From Plecoglossus altivelis (taxonomy: Eukaryota; Chordata; Actinopteri; Osmeriformes; Plecoglossidae): DNA of 64,000 nucleotides. Of this stretch, positions 56,901 to 64,000 are shown piece after piece. Under the pieces are notes generated by a model. It saw only the letters and a program-made list of their open reading frames with translations. It was not told where the DNA came from and did no database searches. Where the stretch lies: the NCBI GenBank assembly GCA_036571765.1, contig BROE01000022.1, positions 1,893,953-1,957,952 on the forward strand, read 5' to 3'. Made by a program: the position numbers and the translations under genes. Numbering within the stretch: position 1 is the first letter of the stretch; each line of letters starts with the position of its first letter.

Positions 56901-59900
56901 GGTTACGTGTGTAGGAAGCCAACGCAGTAAGTGGCCGAAGCCCGAGGTCGGGGCAACGAACACCGGGCCCCCAAGGAAACCAGCCGAGCACCGGTGACCC
57001 AAGCTGCACCACGCAGACGAAGCCCGCACGCCGCAAGGATACCACACGCCACACATAGGAACCGCCCACGCTGCAGGAACCGCCACCACCAGGCACTGCG
57101 TGAGCCGCAAACACGAGCATCACACACGGGGGAAAGGCCGAGCGGGGGACTCAGCCCCGCCCTCCCCCTGCCCGCGCCTCGGCCCCCCACCACAAGTGGG
57201 GGGGTAGGGGGGGGGAGNNNNNNNNNNNNNNNNNNNNNNNNNNNNNNNNNNNNNNNNNNNNNNNNNNNNNNNNNNNNNNNNNNNNNTGTGTCCAGCGTGT
57301 GTCCATGTGTGTGTCTCTGTGTGTGCTGTGTCTCTCTGGTGGTGTCTACTCTGTGTGTGGTAGTGTGTGTTAGTGTGAGTTAATGTGTGTGTGAGTGTAT
57401 AATTTCCCTTTGCCTGTGTGTGTGTGTACACACAGTGTGTCTCGGTGAGTGCGTGTGTGTGTTTCTCGGTGTGTGTCTCGGTGAGTGCGTGTGTGTGCGC
57501 GTGCGCGTGTGTGTGTGCACGTGTGCGTACTAAAAAGCCATCCAGCTGACAGTGTCACCTGTCTCTACCTCAGTTTGCCAACCCAGACTTCACGCAGCCC
57601 ATCTCTGAGGTCGTGGACGAGGTCATCCAGAACTGCCCCATCGACGTCAGACGTCCCCTCTACAAGGTAACCCTACCTGCGGTCTAACCGACTGCCAGTT
57701 CACCCACATCTGATGAAGCAATCTCGCCAAATAAGTAGGACTGTTGTCTGTGTGCTTGTGGAGCTTAATAGTTGGGTATTTTTGTTCAGTTTCACTGACC
57801 GAGCCTGCCTGCAGCGAACAGTGTCCGCAGCAAGAAATGATTAGTCTTAACTCTCCCTAGTAGCTGAGATGTGGTTGTTTTATACTGTGCCTGCAAAATA
57901 CTAACCTTTCCTTGACACTGACAACTAAAACACAGTCAGAACTATTCACTTCTGATCATCGATTTTTCTGCTGTACTTTCGCAATGCTCCTTGCGTCGGT
58001 CAGGGTGGAAGTGTCTGCTTTGAAAATGAGATGTAGACCTCCCTACTGACGCTCTGCTTCGAAAATGAGATGTAGACCTCCCTACTGACGCTCTGCTGTG
58101 TTTCCTCAGAACATCGTGCTGTCTGGAGGTTCCACCATGTTCAGGGACTTTGGCCGGCGCATGCAGAGAGACCTGAAGAGGACGGTCGACGCCCGTCTGA
58201 AGATGAGTGAGGAGCTCAGTGGTGGGAAGCTCAAGGTGAGATGCACTAGCCTGGCCTCCACCTCTCCCTACACCTCCACTTCCATCACTCTATCCATCCC
58301 TTTGGCTTTCCCTCCATCTCCCTTCATCTCTCTGTCCCTCCATCCTTCCCTCCCTCCCTCTCTCTCTAGCCTGGCCTCCCTCCACTCCTCTGGGCTGGCT
58401 TGTACAGGACTCCCATACATATTTGGGCGTTATTGAGCCCTTGACATTTCAGTAACTTTCCTGCTGATGGACATTAGCACTACAAGAGAAAAGTTCAACT
58501 CTCATGTCATGTTTACCATATTCAGAAATACTCCTTACATTCTTAGATTATTGAATAGATGCCATAATGTGATCTTTTATTTCTACCCTCATCCATTCAT
58601 TATATTCACTGCTGGTGATTTGATGTCTTTTCAGCCTAAGCCAATTGATGTGCAAGTCATCACACATCATATGCAGAGATATGCAGTGTGGTTCGGAGGG
58701 TCCATGCTCGCATCAACCGTAAGTATGATCGCCTACCTGGGAGAGCTATACTGTGGATGGGGTTGGACTGTTCAAGCACTGGCCCCCCCATCTGATTCAG
58801 ATGACTGACATGCATCCATCATGTGTGGGGAACCACACTTAAGAACATAGCCTCTGCCCTTCATCTTGGATTGACAATTGATGTCTGGATGATTATAATC
58901 ATTAGAATTCCATTTTACGTTCACATTTCCGAGTGTGGATGGCAAAGCAATTAAGCTCCTCAAAGTGATTTTCAGTTGGAGAAACCACACAATTTACAAC
59001 GAATTGGCAAGAGTTGATTTACAAAGAGTGATTCGCGATTGTTTTGACATTACACTTTTTGGACTAGACTCACCATGAGGCAACTAAAAGTAGATGTTGC
59101 GTGACAGAATATTTTATTGTACTCAGCATGACAGATTATTTAATTTCAGAGGGAGAACTATTTTAAAATGCTACTTCAAATGTTACATTACTTGGAGTGA
59201 AAAGAAATAATACACTTCAATTCGGGTGATTTATGTTCACGCTGTGAAGCTGAATTCCACTTGGTGAACTTTTGTCCATCTTAATTATGGCCCAATTTTG
59301 TTGAAGTTCATTTGAACGATGACATCATTTGGCACATCTGAGCCAATGAAACTGGACTGAACATACTCACAGACTCCAGGTTCTGCCAAAACAAAAGGAT
59401 TTCACAACTGTATGAAAAAAAAACACTCATCTGACCTGCATGAGACGAGGTCAAAATGTCATTTTGTACTTTTTCATGTAACATCAAAAGTTCAGGTTAA
59501 GAACTCTTGTAGTTGGTTGTCGCCCCGTGGAGATCCAGTTGTTTTATGTATGTCAATACATCCACTTATGCGTGGATCCCCTGTATGTATGTCAGCATTG
59601 TTGTGGTGGATCCCCTGTATGTATGTCAGCATGCTCTGTGGATGGATCTCCCCGCTGTATGTATTAGGTCAAACATTTGTGCGCTCGGTAGATCCCCTGA
59701 GTATGATATAGTCAACATTGTAGACTGGTGACGTCCCCTGTCATAGTTATCTGTTCACGCCACTTATATGTGGTGGATACCCCTGTATGTAATGTTCAAC
59801 ATTGTGCTGGTGCGCATCCCCTGTATGGTATCGTCGACATAAAACTGTCCTCTTTTGTCTTGTTTGCCTCACTAGCCTGAGTTATGTGACCATTGGGCTG

Positions 59901-59981
59901 TCCGACACCAACGAAGGACTACGAGGAGATCGGGCCCAGCATCTGTCGCCAACACCCGTCTTTGGAATCATTGGTACATAA
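47927..59981 (+). CDS. actr3: ACTR3 (Arp3), actin-related subunit of the Arp2/3 complex; one segment missing, two exons with consensus damage
   Basis: Coding exons: 47927-47970, 50805-50860, 52052-52175, 53170-53280, 53487-53582, 54760-54867, 55029-55172, [58 codons missing], 57574-57666, 58110-58235, 58635-58718 and 59876-59981. All intact exons keep phase. Adding 58 codons and repairing the one-base loss restores 418 residues, the known Arp3 length. Landmarks: the start MAGRLPACVVDCGTG (phosphate-binding loop 1), the phosphate-2 loop VIDSGDGVTHV, the actin-fold segment LSGGSTMFRDFGRR, and FGGSMLAST. Known role: Arp3 pairs with Arp2 as the pseudo-dimer that nucleates branched actin filaments in the cytoplasm, using ATP. 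Sequence problems: exon 3 has a one-base deletion and a stop at its junction; the last exon has several indels; the segment expected between 55172 and 57574 is not seen. Arp3 is essential, so these are best read as assembly errors and not as a pseudogene. The presence of introns excludes a processed copy. Confidence 0.95.
47971..50804 (+). other. ACTR3 intron 1
   Basis: AT-rich, mostly unique sequence. No conserved frame or recognised repeat. The frame near 49807-50120 is open on both strands but shows no domain or splice context. Confidence 0.6.
50878..51411 (+). repeat. 20-bp minisatellite CTCACTGGGCTCCCCTGTAC
   Basis: About 26 copies of a 20-base unit differing mainly by ACTGGG/ACAGGG and CCCCTG/CCCATG. 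The array begins about 20 bases after the ACTR3 intron 1-side donor at 50861. Because 20 is not a multiple of three and the unit has no stop, every plus frame stays open, producing three overlapping Gly/Pro/Leu/Thr pseudo-proteins. Confidence 0.95.
51725..52049 (+). repeat. Pyrimidine (CCCTCC/CTCTCC)n tract adjoining ACTR3 exon 3
   Basis: More than 300 bases of CT-rich sequence with repeated 'ctgctcgccctctccctt' blocks, running right up to the exon 3 acceptor at 52050-52051. It doubles as an extremely long polypyrimidine tract. Confidence 0.9.
52052..52175 (+). CDS. actr3: ACTR3 exon 3 with junction stop and one-base frameshift
   Basis: The exon encodes AIKESAKVG, then after a frame change MMKGVDDLDFYIGDEAIDKP. 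The change sits at GTAGGGACCAG (52078-52088): one more G in the G run (GGGG) would restore frame, so this is a classic homopolymer undercall. With the only visible acceptor (AG at 52050-52051), the first codon combines T from the previous exon with AG and reads TAG, where a cysteine codon is expected. The exon is 124 bases; 125 are expected. Confidence 0.85.
52447..52655 (+). repeat. 23-26 bp minisatellite, CACCTGTGCTCTCTGCACAGCCG
   Basis: About nine copies with two length classes (with or without 'ctca' after 'ccg'). It lies in ACTR3 intron 3. Each unit carries CTGCACAG, an acceptor-like end, but has no coding support. Confidence 0.9.
53930..54660. repeat. Possible transposon remnant in ACTR3 intron 5
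   Basis: This stretch differs in texture from its flanks: CG-containing words (cgcgcgcgagaaatcacgcg, gagcaccgcgcg), CAACAA runs and AGTTGC repeats ('gccaaagttgcaaaaagttg'). It resembles the non-coding parts of fish hAT-type DNA transposons I have seen, but I could not confirm terminal repeats or a target-site duplication. Confidence 0.3.
54706..54755 (+). repeat. (GAT)n followed by (TG)8T4 at the ACTR3 exon 6 acceptor
   Basis: A GAT run of about eight units is followed by (TG)8, TTTT and CCAG. The TG/T run is the polypyrimidine tract of the acceptor for the exon beginning at 54760, and it directly precedes the AG. Confidence 0.9.
56330..57217. other. GC-rich island of unknown origin beside the assembly gap
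   Basis: About 890 bases are visibly much richer in G and C than the AT-rich introns around them, with many CpGs and a G-run just before the Ns. The plus strand is G-rich first and C-rich near the end. Open frames are long on both strands but carry no recognisable domain. It could be a retroelement 5' end, a satellite or GC-rich repeat, or a misassembled foreign piece. Confidence 0.5.
57218..57286. other. Assembly gap (69 Ns)
   Basis: A run of undetermined bases inside ACTR3, between a poly-G stretch and a GT-rich microsatellite. Both flanks are hard to sequence. Confidence 0.99.
57287..57533 (+). repeat. (GT)n-rich microsatellite
   Basis: About 250 bases of GTGTGT with CTCGGTGAGTGC interruptions, ending about 40 bases before the ACTR3 exon at 57574. 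Confidence 0.9.
58012..58095 (+). repeat. 42-bp tandem duplication before an ACTR3 acceptor
   Basis: Two near-identical copies of 'gctttgaaaatgagatgtagacctccctactgacgctct' follow each other directly, differing by one T/C. The second ends about 14 bases before the acceptor AG at 58108-58109. Confidence 0.85.
58260..58376 (+). repeat. CT-rich simple sequence in an ACTR3 intron
   Basis: CTCCATC and CCCTCCCT words downstream of the donor at 58235. Low complexity; the open frame running through it is not coding. Confidence 0.8.
59560..59836 (+). repeat. Decaying ~37-60 bp tandem repeat (GGATCCCCTGTATGTATGTCAGCAT)
   Basis: The first copies (59573 and 59609) are crisp: 'tggatcccctgtatgtatgt' then 'cagcattg'. 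Later copies near 59644, 59689, 59732, 59772 and 59812 keep only fragments and differ by many small indels. The disorder increases toward the ACTR3 terminal exon. Confidence 0.8.
59876..59981 (+). CDS. actr3: ACTR3 terminal exon with multiple indels
   Basis: After the acceptor CTAG the exon starts CCTGAG (PE) and contains GACTACGAGGAGATCGGGCC (DYEEIGP) followed by SICR, plus GTCTTTGGA (VFG) near the end. These three anchors are in different frames. The bases between PE and DYEE and between SICR and VFG do not translate as expected. In the frame of VFG the stop is TAA at 59979. The length, 106 bases, is near the roughly 96 expected. Confidence 0.8.
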
Positions 59982-61020
59982 AACTGGCTGTGTAGGAGCT
60001 TCCTAGCAGAAATTAGTGGGGCGAAGGCTCAGGTGGGGTGGGGGTGGGTGGAGCTAGGATGGGGCGGGGGGGTAGTCGCGGTGAGGGGAGTCAGAAACAT
60101 GGTACTACTGATTGATTGCTCGTTCTTTCCGGATGTACGGATGGAGCAGAGCGTACACCTGATGTTGTGATTCTCAAAAGGAAAAGTAATGAGACAGAAC
60201 CAAACAAGTGGGCTCAGGAGGAAAGGTTCTCTGTGAATATGATTTCTTTTTCGCCTTTTAAACTTTTTTCCTCCTTTTTGTCTTCGCTTTCCAAAATGAG
60301 GTGGGGGAAAAAAAAAAGGTTTCTGAACCAAACCGATTTAAGATCGATTCCGGATCTGTTGAGCTACTTGCAGAACGCTTAATGATGATTATAATGATGA
60401 TAATGGTGACGACAACAGTAATATTGGTGATAAAAATAAACCCAAATTCATAAAACATTATTTATGTTTATCGAGCATGAGTCTGGGCAATATCTGAAGA
60501 CTCTTGATATTTTGTGATCATGACAAGTTTAGAACATATTATTGTCTCTTTATTTCTGCTTCAAATGCACTCCTCCTTGTGTATCACAGCAAGAGCTTGT
60601 TTATATTTCATACAAAGGTTTTTTATATGTAGAACTTGGGATATCAGGGCAAAACATTTAATGCATACCAGTATCAGCAAGTGACTGTTTTAACCCTTAA
60701 TGCAGCTTTGATACGCAGTATTTTCTTAAGTTTGAAAAAGAAATAAGTTTCCACTATTCGACTCTATCTTCGTCCTTGCTATATACCCTTTAATTCCCAA
60801 TACATTTATCTTATGTTTTCTTTCACTTTTCACCCATGCTAGATACCCACATCTCAAACGCAACGGAAGAAAAGAAAGAAATGCTCATGAAATATTAATG
60901 GTAAAATCGAAACAGAGCGACTGTGTGACCAGTATTGTTAGCCTAGAACTCTTTCTTTTTTATTATATACCAAATTATTAAAAGAACAGGATTTCTGTAT
61001 TTAATGCCTTGCAACATTCC
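59982..61020 (+). other. Probable ACTR3 3'UTR
   Basis: AT-rich sequence with T-rich and ATTTATT-like words and no coding potential. It begins with a G-rich stretch at 60018-60075. An AATAAA lies at about 60436 and a stronger candidate at 61021. Confidence 0.55.
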
Positions 61021-61026
61021 AATAAA
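61021..61026 (+). terminator. Candidate ACTR3 poly(A) signal
   Basis: AATAAA in the context 'ttccaataaaggctcaaatttgtttct', followed by a T/GT-rich stretch, about 1 kb after the ACTR3 stop. Confidence 0.55.
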
Positions 61027-61144
61027 GGCTCAAATTTGTTTCTAAGTACACGGTTCTCTTGTCTGACCCAATTATTTAGGTTAAATAGGATCTGACGAAA
61101 ACAAGATTCTGCTGGATTCATTTTGAAATAGACTAGGTTGGTGG

Positions 61145-61316
61145 TTCTGGTCCCTGGTCTTCAGGGAGCAACTGTGATTCAAATGAATGGATCGTTATCC
61201 AGCTCTGTAGAAGCCTGCTCATGATCATTAGTTTGAATCAGGTGTGTTGGAGCAGGGAAACATCTAGAACATGCAAGACAGGTGTTCCCTGAGGACAAGG
61301 GTTGGGGAAGCATTGG
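61145..61316. repeat. Teleost MITE-like repeat with inverted ends
   Basis: The core 'gaatcaggtgtgttggagca' followed by 'gggaaacatct.gaacatgca' and a 'ccctgaggacaagggttggg' end is a sequence I recognise from many fish genomes. The left end 'ggtccctggtcttcaggga' pairs with the right end 'tccctgaggacaagggttgg' as imperfect inverted repeats, so it is probably a non-autonomous DNA transposon. Confidence 0.7.
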
Positions 61317-64000
61317 ACAACTTGATTGAATACTGCCAATAAACGACGTAGATTGGAGTGATTGATCAGGCGACGTCCTCGTACACTTGGCGTCCACAAC
61401 ATGCTGAGAGTGATTACAAGCGGTGCGTTTGTCATGTCTCCTCTTAGTAGGAGGAAGACAGGGTGTTGGTAAGCTGCTCTCTGAAGGGCTGCTGCAGAGA
61501 CGATCATGAATGGAGAACACCTTCCTGGGTCCACAGGAGCTTGCTCACCCCTGACTGGCTAGCAGGATGTGGGATCTCCAGGAAGCTCCAGTCTGGTGTC
61601 TCGTTCGATGCTGCAGGTCCTCAGCGGCTGTTTCAAGCACCCTCACCTGTTGATGGAGGACAAGTTTTTGCTGTGCCAAATGAGGGCATGCCTTTCTTGG
61701 TTGTTGTTTTTTTGTAAGCTCATGAAGCTCATTTAAAAAAAGAATCATTTGTGGCGATCGGTTCTGCAGATAATGGGGTTCTCGCTAAAGATGAAACCAG
61801 CCTTGGGAAGATGCAGGTTGAGATCTCCATTCAAGGGGCCTTGTTCCAGCAGAAAAATCAATTTGAGGCCCTGGGATCTAAATGGGTTATTTTCTAATGG
61901 TACTGTTTGTGCAAAACACAAGACCGAGAATCCTGTGTGGTGTAGACTACATCTGTTGTGACAGAACAGATTGAATTATGTTGACAGAGTAGAAATTGCA
62001 GGCCTGCCTTGGAATTAGAATGTGTTGTGAAGGAAATGAATTTCTTCTTGTTTGGGGTCTTCCATTTAGTAAGAGCATTGTGTTGCTCAATGAGGTCAAG
62101 TTCAGTCCAATTGCAAATAACTGAAAACACTATCATTAACGATAAATGCAGGTTTAATCACATTTTACATAGACCTTTGATCTTGAAGCAATCTGTTCCA
62201 CATGTCTGTTAATACTGAATGGTGAGAAGCTTTTATGTATTTAAATACCTCAATATATGTTGTTGTTTCGTTAACAACAGAATAACATCACGGAGAAAAC
62301 GACACGACACAGATTCATTCGATTCAGGGTGGATCCGAGAAGCACCGTAATCTGGGTATCAGCGGTCTCTGTAACCGCGGATCGCAGCCTACATCTGTTG
62401 AAGTTGGCCTACAATGTGAATTGAATTTAGCGAGTCTGTGAGCCTACTGTTGGTCTTCAGGGAAATTATAGATCTCCATTCAGTTGTGGAATTCCTTTCA
62501 CGCGAAGGAAGACAGGGACACGGAAATACATTCTGTTCAATCGCACACGGTGAATCCAGTCATTATAGCTGGGTAACACCTCTCACGGGTAGACTCGTGT
62601 CCTCAGGGGGCAGCACACCTGAGATCCACGCGCGCACTATCACCTGAAATCTAGCCCTAAACCCGCAGAGCAACCATCTCTAACATAAAGGTACATTTAA
62701 AATCGGGGATTTCTTTGTGGCTGAGTTAAATACCAGCGTGTCACCTAGAGAAGATCGATTCCACGCCGCTTTTCCTTCGGGGACTTGAACAGCCATCCCC
62801 TTCACATCGTACAGTACATCCAATATCACGATTCATTTGGTGGCTAATGGGAGCTAGACTCGGTTGATTGCGGGTCCTTGTCTGTTCACAACGGGAACGT
62901 AAAAGCAATACGAGGTCTATCGTCTGCGAGGGGGCCGGAAACCAGTCTGTTTTTGTCTTGAACGGGTGTCAATCATGAGAAGAGGGAGAAAACGCTTCCT
63001 GAAAGATGACCGCAGTAATAACAAACATCAAGGTGGAAGAGATTGGCTGTCTCTCCTGTGTAGTGGCTCTGTACTGTTCTGTCCTGACGCACTAACTTGT
63101 CACATCACCTATCTCATTCTGTTACCCTACAAATAGGCCCAGACCCATCCTAGATGCGCGTGTGTTGAATTAGGAAATGACAAAAGTCCACCACATAATG
63201 CCAGGAAATGATTAGTGTTATTTTTCCAACACCTCCGTACTAACTGAGCGTTTTTTCCAGTTGCCTACTCCTCAAAGGAACAAAAAAACCTAATCGGTTC
63301 TGAAAACAAAAACTGTTCATTCTTATCTGAAAAATATTCTGAAGGCAGTCAAACATTTAAAGCAATGATAGACTTCTAGATTAAGGTAATAAAGGAATGT
63401 TGTTTATTATTAATTATCATGACATGTTTGACTTAATGAAAGATATAACCAATGTAACCTGCTTTGATGTTTCACAAATATAGAAGCCCAGCTAGTGTCC
63501 TAAGAAATATAGTGATGGGGAAAAAAATGTTTCACCAAGCTATGCTACACAGTACTTCTACAACAGGTTACATTACAGTTCAAATATACTTCCCTACATA
63601 TTGTTGCCAAATACCTGTCATAAACTAAAACACAATTTCTGTAGTTTGAATTGTTACAAATACCAACCACATAGTGAAATACCTTTCACTATGTCCTCCT
63701 TGGTAAAACATAACCTATCCCTTGAGCCAGAACGGAACACACAACCAGATTCTAAAAGAATGTAAAGATGTGGTCCGACCGAAACTAACTGTGCCATAGA
63801 CAGGATGGAGTGGACCTGATGGTCAGGGGGTCATTGATGTGGCACCTGCTCCAGTAGTAGGAACACACTAGCAGGACAGAGTAGTTCTACAGTAATGCTG
63901 TAGACAGCAAGTCCCAGATCAGCATGCTGGACTCTTGACGGAAGCCAAATCTTTAGATCCTGAAATGTTCTCCATGAAAACTCCCACCTTCAACTGACCA
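61317..64000. other. Non-coding sequence to the window end
   Basis: No exon with conserved sequence, RNA gene or strong repeat was recognised. Open frames at 61463-61717, 61749-61961 and 62438-62647 are short and show no domain. Composition becomes AT-rich after about 63100. Confidence 0.55.

Larger units (their letters stand above)
55173..57573 (+). other. actr3: ACTR3 intron region in which a coding segment of 58 codons is missing
   Basis: Flanking exons end at ...ETAKAVK (55172) and resume at FANPDFTQ (57574). In Arp3 a stretch of 58 residues separates these two points. I read this interval in all plus frames and found no match. The sequence gap at 57218-57286 is the obvious place for its loss, which makes the true gap larger than the run of Ns. 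Confidence 0.75.

Noticed and set aside
56695..57193. Long overlapping frames on both strands in the GC-rich island
   Set aside because: Explained by high GC, which removes stops; no domain could be identified.
47927..59981. ACTR3 as a pseudogene because of frameshifts and a missing segment
   Set aside because: Introns, splice sites and nine intact exons are preserved, and the defects sit beside low-complexity DNA and a gap, so assembly error is simpler.

Overview
The window is vertebrate nuclear DNA, most probably from a ray-finned fish. It holds intron-split genes with GT/AG boundaries, abundant micro- and minisatellites, and two fragments I recognise as common teleost interspersed repeats. 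The recognised proteins are co-linear with human LYPD1, GPR39, SLC35F5 and ACTR3, compared from memory. I cannot name the species. One run of 69 Ns (57218-57286) shows this is a scaffolded assembly.

Layout. (1) 1-16 kb: LYPD1 (Lynx2, a GPI-anchored Ly6/uPAR protein), plus strand, three coding exons, with a long 3'UTR region full of minisatellites. (2) 16-34 kb: GPR39 (zinc/ghrelin-family GPCR), minus strand, two coding exons around a 16.4 kb intron. It is tail-to-tail with LYPD1 and the candidate poly(A) sites are only about 60 bp apart. An intronless two-domain C-type-lectin-like gene lies inside the GPR39 intron on the opposite strand. (3) 34-39 kb: intergenic, low-complexity purine tracts and a 22-24 bp minisatellite. 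(4) 39-47 kb: SLC35F5 (ten-TM nucleotide-sugar-transporter-like protein), minus strand, 14 coding exons located; the extreme N-terminus is not resolved. (5) 47-48 kb: a short divergent promoter region with a ZNF143/THAP11-type motif and a YY1-type motif. (6) 48-61 kb: ACTR3 (Arp3, Arp2/3 complex), plus strand. Eleven of the expected coding segments are present. One segment of 58 codons is missing and probably falls in the sequence gap. (7) 61-64 kb: non-coding, with one recognisable teleost MITE-like repeat.

The genes do not form a pathway. The window is a block of neighbouring vertebrate genes with two notable gene-pair arrangements: convergent LYPD1/GPR39 and divergent SLC35F5/ACTR3.

Main oddities: local consensus damage (frameshifts, a junction stop, scrambled codons) in exons of otherwise highly conserved genes, always beside low-complexity DNA; a tandem 48-bp duplication in SLC35F5 that copies a splice donor; a (TG)8T4 tract at an ACTR3 acceptor, the same configuration as the CFTR TG/T tract; a GPR39 that lacks the zinc-site histidines of the human receptor; a 26-bp near-perfect hairpin; and a fold-back of 38-bp repeats next to a dispersed repeat. 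I found no convincing evidence of an entirely new system. The nested lectin-like gene is the best candidate for something undescribed.
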